From: Salinibaculum rarum
GTDB taxonomy: Archaea; Halobacteriota; Halobacteria; Halobacteriales; Haloarculaceae
Assembly: GCF_030505615.1 (NCBI RefSeq)
Contig: NZ_CP129994.1
Coordinates: 124,001 to 188,000 of the forward strand
DNA length: 64,000 bases
Reading direction: 5' to 3'
The notes beneath the pieces are model-generated. The model was given only the letters and a program-made list of their open reading frames with translations, did no database searches and was not told the origin of the DNA. A program made the translations under genes and the position numbers. Shown here piece after piece: positions 25,387 through 34,835 of the stretch. Positions within the stretch are counted from its first letter, which is position 1. Every line of letters begins with the position of its first letter.

Positions 25387-25842
25387 ATGAAAGCCGCGCA
25401 GATGGTGTTACGAGAGAACAAGACGAAGGTCCAGGAAGAGCTTGTTCGCCGACCGAAAACCCGGCGTCTCATTCGTGCTGTGACGGTTCTCTCGTTCGTG
25501 TTTTTACCGAGTCTGTGGCTTGCTGTGGCGATTGCTGTTATTGCGTATCCTCTTCCACACGCGGTTGCTGCACTTGTGATTGGGGGTGCAGTTAGTGCGT
25601 TGTTCCCGTGGAGGCGTGTTCTGATGACCGTTGTGAGTGTGGGGATAGTTGTGAGTGTGGTGACGATGATGATACCACACACTTGGTGGTTGTTACCGCC
25701 AGTTGTTGGTGTTGTGGTGAGCGGTGTTGCCTGCGTAATAGTTGGTTTGCGGTTGGTGCGAGCAACAGTCGCTGTAGCCAATGAGATTGGGTTTGCCTGG
25801 AGTGATGGGGAAAATGCGGATGAATACATCCAACACTTTTGA
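25387..25842 (+). CDS. Hypothetical membrane protein
   Basis: 151 residues from MKAAQMVLRENKT; an upstream TTG start is less likely. A charged N-terminus of about 30 residues is followed by four hydrophobic segments rich in Val. No family recognised. It starts about 70 bases after scaffold C, so a TnpB guide read from C would come from the leader of this gene. Confidence 0.62.
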   Translation: MKAAQMVLRENKTKVQEELVRRPKTRRLIRAVTVLSFVFLPSLWLAVAIAVIAYPLPHAVAALVIGGAVSALFPWRRVLMTVVSVGIVVSVVTMMIPHTWWLLPPVVGVVVSGVACVIVGLRLVRATVAVANEIGFAWSDGENADEYIQHF

Positions 25843-25860
25843 CCTGCATTGGAGCAAGAC

Positions 25861-25868
25861 TTTATATG
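25861..25868 (+). promoter_or_regulatory. TATA box of cspA (leaderless transcript)
   Basis: TTTATATG lies 26-33 bases before the ATG at 25894, so transcription should start at or within a few bases of the start codon. This supports the shorter start for cspA. Confidence 0.75.
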
Positions 25869-25893
25869 ATTCGTGCCACTACATCGGCGTGTA

Positions 25894-26088
25894 ATGGCAC
25901 ACGGCGAAGTAACTCATTTCGATGAAGAAGGCGGTTACGGCTTCATCGAGACTGAAGACGTGGACGAAGACGTATTCTTCCACATGACGGACATTGGCGG
26001 TCCTGACCTCGAAGAAGGCCGTGAAGTTGACTTCGAATACGAAGACGGAGACAAAGGACCTCGAGTAACAGAACTCGACCGTCTCTAG
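25894..26088 (+). CDS. cspA: Cold shock domain protein
   Basis: 64 residues from MAHGEVTHFDEEGGYGFIET. RNA-binding motifs RNP1-like GYGFIET and RNP2-like VFFHMTDI are both present, in the highly acidic haloarchaeal form. The usual family length is 64-70 residues. Binds single-stranded nucleic acid and acts as an RNA chaperone. A leaderless start is supported by the TATA box. Confidence 0.95.
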   Translation: MAHGEVTHFDEEGGYGFIETEDVDEDVFFHMTDIGGPDLEEGREVDFEYEDGDKGPRVTELDRL

Positions 26089-26165
26089 CGCGCTGCTTTG
26101 AACCGAGAGTTTCGTTGTTCACCAGGGCTTAGTTTTTCCCGAGTGGTTGCCGTACCACTGTGTGC

Positions 26166-26756
26166 ATGAGTGAAAACTCTTCAGATGACGATCTGATCAA
26201 ACGAGTTGACCTCACTGATGACTACTACGAAGTCATTCAGTCGCTCATCCGGAACAAATACCGCGCTGAAGACGCTGACGGGAATGTTGTGCTCCGTGGC
26301 AAGCAAAAAATCCTGAAACTCAAAGAAGAATTCCCGTTTGAAACACCCGACGGTGATGCTGCGTTCACCGTTAACGCTGAAGGTGTTCTGGACATCGCTG
26401 GCGACTACACGCTCGTCGACGCGGAAACTGAGGAAGAAGTCGTGGTTCTAGACAAGAACTACACGATGTTCGCTCACAAGTGGAAACTCCGCGATCCAGA
26501 CACGGAAAGTCTCATCGGGAGGATCGAATCACAGAACACATTCGCTTGCGTTGTCCGGTCGTTCAGCACGCTTGTAGCGACCTTCCTCCCCAATAAATAC
26601 GAGATCACGGATCACAATGGAGAGCACGTCGGTACAATTGAGGGGCAATTGTCTCTTCAGGATAAATACGAGATCACCATCGATGATGCTTCATCGGTCT
26701 CCAAAGAGACGATTGTCGCAGCGGCAATGGTGATTGATGCTCTCGAGAGAAATTGA
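26166..26756 (+). CDS. LURP-one-related protein, paralogue 2
   Basis: 196 residues from MSENSSDDDLIKRVD. Same fold signature as the 16805 protein: YRAEDADGNVVLRGKQK, HKWKLRDPDTESLIGRI, YEITDHNGEHVGTIEG, and a final hydrophobic helix IVAAAMVIDAL. The two share layout but not close sequence, so the duplication is old. It ends directly before the convergent tfb stop (no gap). Function in archaea unknown. Confidence 0.75.
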   Translation: MSENSSDDDLIKRVDLTDDYYEVIQSLIRNKYRAEDADGNVVLRGKQKILKLKEEFPFETPDGDAAFTVNAEGVLDIAGDYTLVDAETEEEVVVLDKNYTMFAHKWKLRDPDTESLIGRIESQNTFACVVRSFSTLVATFLPNKYEITDHNGEHVGTIEGQLSLQDKYEITIDDASSVSKETIVAAAMVIDALERN

Positions 26757-27779
26757 CTACTCAGAATTAATATAACCGGCCTCGTCGAGAATTTCCTGGT
26801 ACCGGTTCCGGATCGTGACTTCGCTCACATCAATCACGTTACTCAGTTCAGACTGCGTGATTCCGAGGTTTTCGAGAAGTCCTGCTGCGTAGATAGCGGC
26901 AGCTGCGATTGCTGTGGGGGATTTCCCGCTGTGCAGATTCGCGTTGCGCGCAGTTTCGACAAGTTCACGCGCTGTCTGTTCGAGGTCGCGGCGGTCATCC
27001 TCACTGATCTTATTGTGGTCAGCTGCGAGCGTGGACACGTTCCGCGGAATGTATTTTTCCGGGTCTGCTGGTTCCATCTCCAGGCTGAGTTCCCGAATGA
27101 TGTACCGGTACGCGCGTTCGAATTCTTTCTTTTCGACGCGACTCACATCGGCCATCTCATCGAGGCTGCGCGGGTTATTCGCTTTTCGCGCTGCGGCGTA
27201 CAGAGACGCAGTAGCGACTCCTTCAATGGAGCGGCCGGGGAGCAGGTCTTCTTCGAGGGCACGCCGATAGATGACACTGCTGGTTTCTCGAACGTCTTGC
27301 GGGAGGCCGAGCGCCGAAGCCATCCGATCGATTTCACTGAGTGCCTGCTTGAGATTCCGGTCTCTGGAATCTTGGGTGCGGAATCGCTCGTTCCACGTTC
27401 GGAGTCGCTGCATTTTCTCGCGCTGGCTCGACGACAAGGAGTTCCCATAGGCGTCTTTGTTCTGCCAGCCGATGTTCGTTGAGAGGCCCTTGTCGTGCAT
27501 CATGTTCGTCGTCGGCGCACCGACGCGAGTTTTCTCCTCTTTTTCTTGTTGGTTGAATGCACGCCATTCGGGGCCTCGATCTATGTTGTCTGATTCGACA
27601 ACGAGTCCGCAGTCTACGCAGGCTCGTTCAGCTCGCCCGTCATTGGTTCGAAGGTCACCACCGCACTCAGGGCATGTTGTAGTGTCTTCGGTTGCTTCGG
27701 AGGGAGTTTCGTCGGTGTTCTCAGTGGTTTCAGCAGGTTCGAGCGGTGCAGTCGTGGTTTTGATTTCGGATTTAGTCAT
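26757..27779 (-). CDS. tfb: Transcription initiation factor TFB
   Basis: 340 residues. The N-terminal acidic tail is followed by a zinc ribbon (CPECGG...CVDCGLV, residues about 39-60). A B-finger/linker (RGPEWRAFN) follows, then two cyclin folds: one from about residue 135 and the second ending ISQSELSNVIDVSEVTIRNRY-like near the C-terminus, carrying the helix-turn-helix for the BRE. It bridges TBP and RNA polymerase at promoters. Haloarchaea have several TFBs; a second lies at 43163. Confidence 0.96.
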   Translation of the reverse strand: MTKSEIKTTTAPLEPAETTENTDETPSEATEDTTTCPECGGDLRTNDGRAERACVDCGLVVESDNIDRGPEWRAFNQQEKEEKTRVGAPTTNMMHDKGLSTNIGWQNKDAYGNSLSSSQREKMQRLRTWNERFRTQDSRDRNLKQALSEIDRMASALGLPQDVRETSSVIYRRALEEDLLPGRSIEGVATASLYAAARKANNPRSLDEMADVSRVEKKEFERAYRYIIRELSLEMEPADPEKYIPRNVSTLAADHNKISEDDRRDLEQTARELVETARNANLHSGKSPTAIAAAAIYAAGLLENLGITQSELSNVIDVSEVTIRNRYQEILDEAGYINSE

Positions 27780-27876
27780 GGCGTCGAGAGAGGTTACTCA
27801 CATGGGCAGTCCCGCGGCGATAGTAACGCCGGGTACGACGCCCCTGTCTGTTGTGCCCATAAATTCTTGTTGAAGG

Positions 27877-27885
27877 CTTAAATAA
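27877..27885 (+). promoter_or_regulatory. Putative TATA box of a 40-codon frame
   Basis: CTTAAATAA lies 20-28 bases before an ATG at 27905, fitting a leaderless start. Being nearly palindromic, the same box could also act on the minus strand for tfb. Confidence 0.45.
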
Positions 27886-27904
27886 GGCGGGTGTTTTCCT
27901 GGTT

Positions 27905-28027
27905 ATGAAATCGGATTTCCACTTGCTTCAGGCGCTTGGAACGGGTGAAACTCCCAATCCTTATTCCGAGGGGATGGGTAAAATCACACGCTTAACCAGA
28001 GATGACAGTCCCACGAATCAGCGGTAG
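27905..28027 (+). CDS. Possible 40-residue leaderless small protein
   Basis: ATG at 27905 to TAG at 28025-28027, beginning MKSDFHLLQALGTG. It has the right distance from a good TATA-like box and lies in an otherwise empty 270-base gap between tfb and the transglutaminase gene. Not acidic, no motif recognised. It may instead be a leader region of the downstream operon. Confidence 0.35.
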   Translation: MKSDFHLLQALGTGETPNPYSEGMGKITRLTRDDSPTNQR

Positions 28028-28046
28028 CTCACGTCATTACTAAACC

Positions 28047-31000
28047 ATGCCTCCTGACACTGACTTTTCCCGCAATGAATCATCGGAGTCTTCCATAACT
28101 GGGCTATTTACTCCGTCTACTGGCCGCGACCCATTACAGACACTCCTAACACTCGCGTGCATTAGCGCGCTCGTTCTCACACTCATCGCTGCACCAACTG
28201 TCTCATCTGACGGAGGTGTTGGCACAGGGAATGGATCTGGTGGGTCTAGCGGAGCTGGTCCTGCTGAATCTGCATCTTCTTCGCAGGCACGGAGTAGTGC
28301 TTTGAGTGATGGTGGACTCGGGAGTAGTGCATTGACCAATCCACTCAATGAGGGGCAGACTGGGGGAGTGTTGAACTCTCTCGGACAGCTTGTGAACGGT
28401 TCCTCTCCGGGTGAGTCATCCTCGGAAGCAGGCGGAATCAATGAATTTGGTGCGCTTAATCACGGCCAACAAACGTCGGTTGGAAGCCGCACGCCACTCA
28501 GCACAGGTAATTCTTCATCTGCGGCTGGGCCACGTCAAGCAGCAATCCCCCATTTCCGCGTTGAATCTGATGACCCGGCGTATTGGCGAACCAACGCGTA
28601 CGACGTCTACACAGGAGAGACTTGGAAACGAACGTCTACGCAGAGAGATGTGGCGCGGACAATATCTACCCCGCGTCATCCAGCTGGAGAAGTAACCACA
28701 GCGCGGTTCACGTTGCAAAAGAGTGCAGCGTCTCCACCGACTGTGTGGCGACCGACTGGGACTACGTTGACAGGCGCTGAAATCTCAGCAGCGCATAATC
28801 TCCGCACAGAGAGGGTTTCCGCTGGGACGGTATATCGTGTTAGTTCGTACCGGCCGCCTCGGAACGCATCGGTGTTGCGACGTGCAGGTGATGATTACCC
28901 AGACTCGGTGCGTGAACACTACACGAGACTCCCCGAGAGTGTCTCTGAGGACCGAATCCGTGAGTTGACGGGTACGCTCACGAGATCGGGTGGTTCACAG
29001 TACGCGAAAGTGAAAGCCTCTGAACACTGGCTTGAGACGCACAAGCAGTACTCGTTGAATGTGACGCGTCCGGACGGGGATGTCGCTACAGAATTCCTGT
29101 TCAACATGGACAAAGGGTATTGCGAATATTTTGCTTCCTCAATGGCGGTGATGTTGCGTTCGCAGGACATCCCTGCACGATACGTCATTGGGTATTCGCC
29201 TGGCCACCAAGTAGACCAGAACACCTATCAGGTGCATTCCATGAATGCGCACGCTTGGGTTGAGGTGTACTTCCCGGATGTCGGATGGGTCCGGTTTGAC
29301 CCCACACCAGCGCGTGAACGCATTCAAACGGAAACGAAAGTCTACCAAGGCAGTCACGGTGAACCTGCGAATCGAAGTGCTGGGGACTACAACCCGACGC
29401 CCCCATCACAACTCACGAATGACACACCGACAGTGAGCCCACCGGGTGACGACGCGCAGAATACGACAGATTCGCAGCCTTCTAACCGGTCTACTGACGA
29501 CCCCCAGACTGACTATTCTGTGACCGTCCACCCACAGGACCCGGCACCAGGAACGACCGCAGTTGTCCATGTTGAGCAAGATGGCATTCCGGCAAGTGGT
29601 GTTACAGTTGCCGTGAATGGTGATGTCGTCGGGGAAACGAATACCACGGGCGATATCGGCGTCACAGTCCCGTACACAGACACACTCCGAGTGACTGTCA
29701 GAGAACCAGCGACAACCGACACACAGCAAGCAGTTATGCACTCTGCACCGGGTGACATGACTCCTGAGCGCGCTTACTCTCTCGAGCGCCCACCCTCTAC
29801 AGTGTGGACAGCGACCGGGCCTCAGAATACCTCCACGAATACATCAAACCCTGACGCGACGGTGAACGTCACCGAGAACATGACGTTCAGTCGAACTGGG
29901 TTATTACTCTCAGGAAATGACGTGACCTATCATGTTGAAATCAAAGATACGCCAGTGAGAAACGCCGCAGTGTACCTAGGCGACGAGCAAGTCACGACAA
30001 CCTCAAACACCGGGAATTTCACAGTCACACTCCCAGAGTCGGCACAAGACGGTGATACAATCCACCTCGAAGTCAAACGTGGGGCGATTAATGATTCAAC
30101 AACAGAGACAGTTGAACCAGTGTCTGTCTCCGTCACGTCTACGTCTTGGATTCCAGTAGTGATCCCCGGGCGGAACGCGAATATCACAGTGACAGTCGGC
30201 GACCAACCAGTGCAAGGAGCCACTGTCAGTGTTGCCGGGGAGACAGTCGGAGAGACAAATCAAGCCGGCGTTGTGACGATTAGCGTCCCGCTGCAACCGA
30301 AGCTTAGCCTCACCGCTACGCACAACGCATTCTCCACGCAGACCACCGTGTGGAAACCACTCTGGGGAGTGCTCCTCCTCGTGTTTGGGATTGGCGGCGG
30401 TCTCGTTGGGGCGAGTTTCCTCGCGTATCGGTATAATCTCACTCCACGCCGCATCGCTGCTCTTGCGGCTAAAGCAATGCGCGGCATCGCACGTCGCGTC
30501 ACAACCGCAATGGTGGCACTCGGTCGGTATTTGGCGCATCTTGGACGCCGCATCCGCGACCTAGGTATCTACCTCCGTGAGAACCTGTACACTCTCCAGA
30601 CGGTGGGCAAAGACGTGAAACACTGGGTACTCACCGCACCATCCCGCTTCACGAGTTGGGTTGCTGAGGTGTGGCTCCGGTTGAAGCACTGGGCGTATGC
30701 GCGCCTCCCATGGCGCGATAAGGACACACTTGCTGATCTCCCCGCTGATGATGACTCTCCCAATGAGTCAGTCGGCGTACAGCAATTATCGATCCGAAAG
30801 GCGTGGCGTCAACTCATCTCCGCAACTGGCCTCCAACGGTGGCGCACTATGACGCCCGGTGAGATAGCTGCAACCGCCACTGAGAAAGGACTCCCAGAAG
30901 GCCCGGTGACGACACTCACAGAAGCGTTCCGAGAGGTCGAGTACGGGAATCGAGATCCGGACTCTCACTTGGATCGTGTCACCAAAGCAGCGCAACGTAT

Positions 31001-31082
31001 CACACCAGGAAATAACGACTCAGCTGAAACCAGCAGTGACACTGACACGACAGTAGCCACTGATAGAGGTGCAGACTCATGA
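28047..31082 (+). CDS. Transglutaminase-like membrane protein with DUF4129-type tail
   Basis: 1011 residues. A membrane helix lies at about 30-50, then an exported Ser/Gly-rich region. The transglutaminase core has catalytic Cys in KGYCEYFASSMAVML, His in MNAHAWVEVYF and Asp in WVRFDPTP. Several beta domains follow, with PVQGATVSVAGETVGETN-type repeats (carboxypeptidase-regulatory-like). A second membrane helix is near residue 775, and a cytoplasmic tail ends in a DUF4129-like MTPGEIAATATEKG segment. It heads a tight operon with the DUF7269-, DUF58- and DUF7519-like genes, with MoxR nearby. The module is common in haloarchaea; its exact role is unknown. Confidence 0.85.
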   Translation: MPPDTDFSRNESSESSITGLFTPSTGRDPLQTLLTLACISALVLTLIAAPTVSSDGGVGTGNGSGGSSGAGPAESASSSQARSSALSDGGLGSSALTNPLNEGQTGGVLNSLGQLVNGSSPGESSSEAGGINEFGALNHGQQTSVGSRTPLSTGNSSSAAGPRQAAIPHFRVESDDPAYWRTNAYDVYTGETWKRTSTQRDVARTISTPRHPAGEVTTARFTLQKSAASPPTVWRPTGTTLTGAEISAAHNLRTERVSAGTVYRVSSYRPPRNASVLRRAGDDYPDSVREHYTRLPESVSEDRIRELTGTLTRSGGSQYAKVKASEHWLETHKQYSLNVTRPDGDVATEFLFNMDKGYCEYFASSMAVMLRSQDIPARYVIGYSPGHQVDQNTYQVHSMNAHAWVEVYFPDVGWVRFDPTPARERIQTETKVYQGSHGEPANRSAGDYNPTPPSQLTNDTPTVSPPGDDAQNTTDSQPSNRSTDDPQTDYSVTVHPQDPAPGTTAVVHVEQDGIPASGVTVAVNGDVVGETNTTGDIGVTVPYTDTLRVTVREPATTDTQQAVMHSAPGDMTPERAYSLERPPSTVWTATGPQNTSTNTSNPDATVNVTENMTFSRTGLLLSGNDVTYHVEIKDTPVRNAAVYLGDEQVTTTSNTGNFTVTLPESAQDGDTIHLEVKRGAINDSTTETVEPVSVSVTSTSWIPVVIPGRNANITVTVGDQPVQGATVSVAGETVGETNQAGVVTISVPLQPKLSLTATHNAFSTQTTVWKPLWGVLLLVFGIGGGLVGASFLAYRYNLTPRRIAALAAKAMRGIARRVTTAMVALGRYLAHLGRRIRDLGIYLRENLYTLQTVGKDVKHWVLTAPSRFTSWVAEVWLRLKHWAYARLPWRDKDTLADLPADDDSPNESVGVQQLSIRKAWRQLISATGLQRWRTMTPGEIAATATEKGLPEGPVTTLTEAFREVEYGNRDPDSHLDRVTKAAQRITPGNNDSAETSSDTDTTVATDRGADS

Positions 31083-31783
31083 GTTTCAAACAGCGACTCT
31101 ACATTGCACTTGGCACAGCGTGCTTGGTGGTTAGCGGTGTTGCAACGTTCTCACCGAGCATCTTCCCGGGGTCAGTCCGTAGGGTAGTCACACAACTCAG
31201 CTCAGGAGTAACCGTGAATAACGTCGCATTAGGATTGTTACTCTTCGGACTCGCGTATTCACTGCGGAAACTACACGCTCTCAACGACACTGGCGTGCTT
31301 GACGAATTCGATGCCGCGACACCTGAAACCCCTGCCACGGATGTCCGCACTGTGGGTGATGAGTTCGACACGCGATTAACGCGTGCGTTCACCACAGAGC
31401 AATATCGCGCTGAGGCAGAAGACGAAATTCGTGAGACACTCCGAGAAAAAGCGGTTGATGCTTACCACCACCACGAGAGTTGTGACCGGGATACGGCTAC
31501 GCATGCTGTTACAACCGGTGAGTGGACGCCGCATCGAATCCCAGCAGCGTTTCTCGGAGACGAAACTGCGCCGCAATTCACGCTCTGGGAACGCATCAAA
31601 GCGTGGTTCCTCCCCGCAGAAATGTTCCAAACACGCGTCCAGAAGACCGTTGTCGCTATTCACACGCTCACCGAAGACACGGAGTCTGCATTCGCAAACC
31701 AGCATTCACCAAGCAAAACAGGGAGTGTCTTCACTCGGAGTAGCAATCACGATGACGCGGAGGTGACACCGACCGATGATTAA
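31079..31783 (+). CDS. DUF7269-like membrane protein
   Basis: 234 residues. An N-terminal membrane helix, then one near residues 50-65, then an acidic helical cytoplasmic part. It overlaps the transglutaminase gene by four bases and the DUF58 gene by eight, so it is translationally coupled to both. I assign it to the haloarchaeal DUF7269 type from position in this conserved operon; sequence alone would not prove it. Confidence 0.6.
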   Translation: MSFKQRLYIALGTACLVVSGVATFSPSIFPGSVRRVVTQLSSGVTVNNVALGLLLFGLAYSLRKLHALNDTGVLDEFDAATPETPATDVRTVGDEFDTRLTRAFTTEQYRAEAEDEIRETLREKAVDAYHHHESCDRDTATHAVTTGEWTPHRIPAAFLGDETAPQFTLWERIKAWFLPAEMFQTRVQKTVVAIHTLTEDTESAFANQHSPSKTGSVFTRSSNHDDAEVTPTDD

Positions 31784-33164
31784 GCACATTCCGCGCTGGC
31801 GTAGTGCTGTCGGTGCGAGTCTTCTCTGCCTCGCGTTTGGCGCACTCACTGGCGCGTACATACTGTTCGCCGGAGCGATCGTCCCATTGGTGTACGTAGC
31901 CATCAGCAACGCGAGTGGTGTCTCTACGACCGTTAAACACCACGTTGAAATTGAGCGGAAATTCACTGGCGTTCCAGTTCCAGGAGAGGATGTCACAGTG
32001 AAAGTGTCCGTTACGAACACGAGTGATGCACCATTACCCGATTTGCGCGTGATCGACGGGGTGCCGGAAGCTCTTCGTGTCGTCGACGGCTCACCACGCA
32101 GCACAGTTGCACTCCCCGCAGATGAGACAGCCACATTCACGTACGATGTCTTAGCCGTCCGTGGTGACCACGAATTCACTGCGCCGATAGTCCAGGCCCG
32201 CAATGCAACCGCCACGACCGCGATTGCAACAACCATCGAGCCGGATGGCGCAACGCAGTTGTCATCTCGTGTTTCACTCGAGGACGTCCCGCTCCCACAA
32301 CAGACGATGAACTACACTGGGAATCTTCCAACCGACCACGGTGGCGAAGGCGTGGAATTCCATGCTACACGCGAATATCGGCGTGGTGACCCAATGACGC
32401 GCATCCACTGGCAACATCTTGCCAAGACCGGGGAACTCACGACAGTGAACTACCGCGAGCACAAAGCTGCGAAAGTTGTGCTCGTTGTCGATGCGCGTTC
32501 CGTTTCACGCGTTGCTCCGAAGCCCGGGTACCCGTCTGCGGTCGAGTACAGCACGTATGCGGCAACACGCATCATGAATTCCATCCTCGACGACGGGCAC
32601 ATGGCCGGTATCGCTACGTTCGGAACCGACACGTCAGTAACAGCGGCTCACGCACCGTTAGAATGGATTGAACCCGGCGCCGGTGCAGAGTTGAAAGCCC
32701 GCACAAACACGCTGTTTGAGACAATCCTCAGTGAAACGACCCGCAACACTGACACGACACCTACCGACGCTACCACCACTACCACCACCGACACTCCCTC
32801 GAAGAATTCCACGGTAGAAACCGCTACACCAACTGCTGACGGTGGCATGTCTCTAACTGACCAACTCCGAAAACACCTCCCGTCGGACGCTCAAGTCATC
32901 CTGTTTTCACCTGTTCTAGATGACTACCTGACCGGTATTACGCGGACACTCCGAGCGCACGGGCACGACATTTCCGTAGTGAGTCCAGATGTGACAGCGC
33001 CAGCTGAAACACCTGGCGGTGCGTTGGCCAGCGTGGACCGTGCACAGAATATGGATGCTCTCCGAGACGCTGGCGCGTACGTTATCAATTGGAATCCGGA
33101 CACACCACTTCCGCTCGCACTTGCAACTACCACCTCACCATCCACTCGTAACCATGGCAACTGA
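31776..33164 (+). CDS. DUF58 family membrane protein (MoxR partner)
   Basis: 462 residues. Two N-terminal membrane helices, then a domain of extracellular or cytoplasmic beta type. DUF58 follows, with the signature GGEGVEFHATREYRRGDPMTRIHWQ and a von Willebrand A-like VVLVVDARS. A Thr/Asp-rich low-complexity linker lies near residues 325-350. DUF58 proteins work with MoxR AAA+ chaperones in assembling or maturing envelope or metal-containing complexes. Both flanking genes overlap it. Confidence 0.88.
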   Translation: MIKHIPRWRSAVGASLLCLAFGALTGAYILFAGAIVPLVYVAISNASGVSTTVKHHVEIERKFTGVPVPGEDVTVKVSVTNTSDAPLPDLRVIDGVPEALRVVDGSPRSTVALPADETATFTYDVLAVRGDHEFTAPIVQARNATATTAIATTIEPDGATQLSSRVSLEDVPLPQQTMNYTGNLPTDHGGEGVEFHATREYRRGDPMTRIHWQHLAKTGELTTVNYREHKAAKVVLVVDARSVSRVAPKPGYPSAVEYSTYAATRIMNSILDDGHMAGIATFGTDTSVTAAHAPLEWIEPGAGAELKARTNTLFETILSETTRNTDTTPTDATTTTTTDTPSKNSTVETATPTADGGMSLTDQLRKHLPSDAQVILFSPVLDDYLTGITRTLRAHGHDISVVSPDVTAPAETPGGALASVDRAQNMDALRDAGAYVINWNPDTPLPLALATTTSPSTRNHGN

Positions 33165-34734
33165 CACCGACACCACCCCCGGTAATACGACCTATCCGAC
33201 TGAAATCGCACGCCCAGAAGACATCTCAAATCTGCAACCCGCGCGCATTAGCACCGCCACAACGATTCTCGTCACCCTTGTGGTTGCAGCGCTTGTTGCA
33301 TATCTCACCACCGCCTACACTGCTGTTGGCGTCATCACAGTGTCCAGCGCTGCGTTTGCATGGGCAGTCCATGCTATCAACCACGACCGACTTGCTTACC
33401 AACTTATTGGGAATCTCACTGTGCCTGCGCTCGGTATTCTGTTCATCCTCGGGTTACTGTTCGGCGCTGTGTCTGCACCAGCCACCGCGCCACTCTTGAC
33501 AACCATCGCATTCCTTGCGCTCGGTGGCGCTATCTTCGGAAGTACCGCGACCATTTGGGGTGACATTGGCGATCGTCAGATCTATCGTGCGCTTGGCGTC
33601 CTGCCTGCAACGATTTTACCCGCTACCATTGTTGTCGGTGTTGTTGCGTGGGAGAAACTCAACCCGGATATGCAGACAACTGTTGGTGCAGTTATCGCTG
33701 ACACAGTGAATCGCATACTCACTGACGCACTCACTCCAAGCGCAACTGCTGCGGATACTGTGTTTTCCTTTACAGTGGTGACATTCTTGATGGTGATTCT
33801 GGTGCGACGTGCCGTTGCCACACTCCCGGTTGTTGAATTCGCACCACGTGACCAGACTCATGCCGTGGACTCTGCGGTGACACGGATGCGTCGCGCGTTA
33901 CTCCTTGTGGCAGGAATACTTCTCTTCCTTGGCGTCGTCACTGGCGGAATTTCGACGTCAGAGCACACACTGACCGCGTACTTCCCAGATGTTCTCACGG
34001 GATTCCTTCACGTGCTGGCGAAATCTACTACGATTCGCGCTCTTGAAGTTGGTGTGATCGGAGCGTGTCTCGCGCTGATGGTTGGGTTCTGGCTGGCGCA
34101 AAAACTCACTTCGATGTCTGTAGAGACGGTTGTGCGGCACGCCATCCCGCTACTCGCAGGGACACTCAGCACACTTGGAATCGTCATAGTGGCCGCTACT
34201 CCTATCTATGACCTTCTCATCACGAAATCACCACATACTGTTTCGAAACTCCTCAATCACTTCACCGGCCTAATCGGCGTCCCGGTGTTTGTTCTGTTCT
34301 CAGTGTTGTTTGTCGTCACCATCTTTATCGGTGTTGCTGCTGTGCCAGTTGTGCTTGCCGGGACAGGATTTCTCCCGAAGCGCACTGCGGGACCGGCACT
34401 CGCCGGTGGCGGCATCGTTACTATTGGGGTGGTTCATGGGATGCTTGGCGGAGATGCACTAGTGGTCTTTACGTTTCTAATGTTCGGTGCTGTTGCATGG
34501 GATGTTGGTGAATATGCACTCACACTCGGTGAAACAATCGGTCGGCACGCTTCAACGACACACACAGAAGCTGTGCATCTTGTGATCAGCCTCGGAAGCG
34601 GTGTTACCGCAGTTGGCGCCGCGTGGATCACTCTGAGTGCAGCAAACACATTCACGGTGACCCTGACACCGCTCATTATTTTTGCACTTGCAGGCCTCGC
34701 AGCCGTCTTTTTCGCTGCTGTCCTCCAAGGATGA
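33154..34734 (+). CDS. DUF7519-like polytopic membrane protein
   Basis: 526 residues from MATDTDTTPGNT; a longer upstream start would run deep into DUF58 and is rejected. It overlaps the DUF58 stop by 11 bases. About 12 hydrophobic helices spread over the entire length. This is the usual last gene of the transglutaminase-DUF58-MoxR operon in haloarchaea (DUF7519). Transport or scaffold role unknown. Confidence 0.65.
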   Translation: MATDTDTTPGNTTYPTEIARPEDISNLQPARISTATTILVTLVVAALVAYLTTAYTAVGVITVSSAAFAWAVHAINHDRLAYQLIGNLTVPALGILFILGLLFGAVSAPATAPLLTTIAFLALGGAIFGSTATIWGDIGDRQIYRALGVLPATILPATIVVGVVAWEKLNPDMQTTVGAVIADTVNRILTDALTPSATAADTVFSFTVVTFLMVILVRRAVATLPVVEFAPRDQTHAVDSAVTRMRRALLLVAGILLFLGVVTGGISTSEHTLTAYFPDVLTGFLHVLAKSTTIRALEVGVIGACLALMVGFWLAQKLTSMSVETVVRHAIPLLAGTLSTLGIVIVAATPIYDLLITKSPHTVSKLLNHFTGLIGVPVFVLFSVLFVVTIFIGVAAVPVVLAGTGFLPKRTAGPALAGGGIVTIGVVHGMLGGDALVVFTFLMFGAVAWDVGEYALTLGETIGRHASTTHTEAVHLVISLGSGVTAVGAAWITLSAANTFTVTLTPLIIFALAGLAAVFFAAVLQG

Positions 34735-34835
34735 TACTGGGCTGCAACCCTTGAATCGAATTCCACACTCTACCATACCGGGCCAGTTTACAGAAGGTAT
34801 TTGAGTGCGCATACTAATGTTCAAAAGAGAACCGT

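Noticed and set aside
25314..25829. Minus-strand 171-codon frame rich in Thr and Ile
   Set aside because: Shadow of a Val-rich membrane protein on the plus strand.
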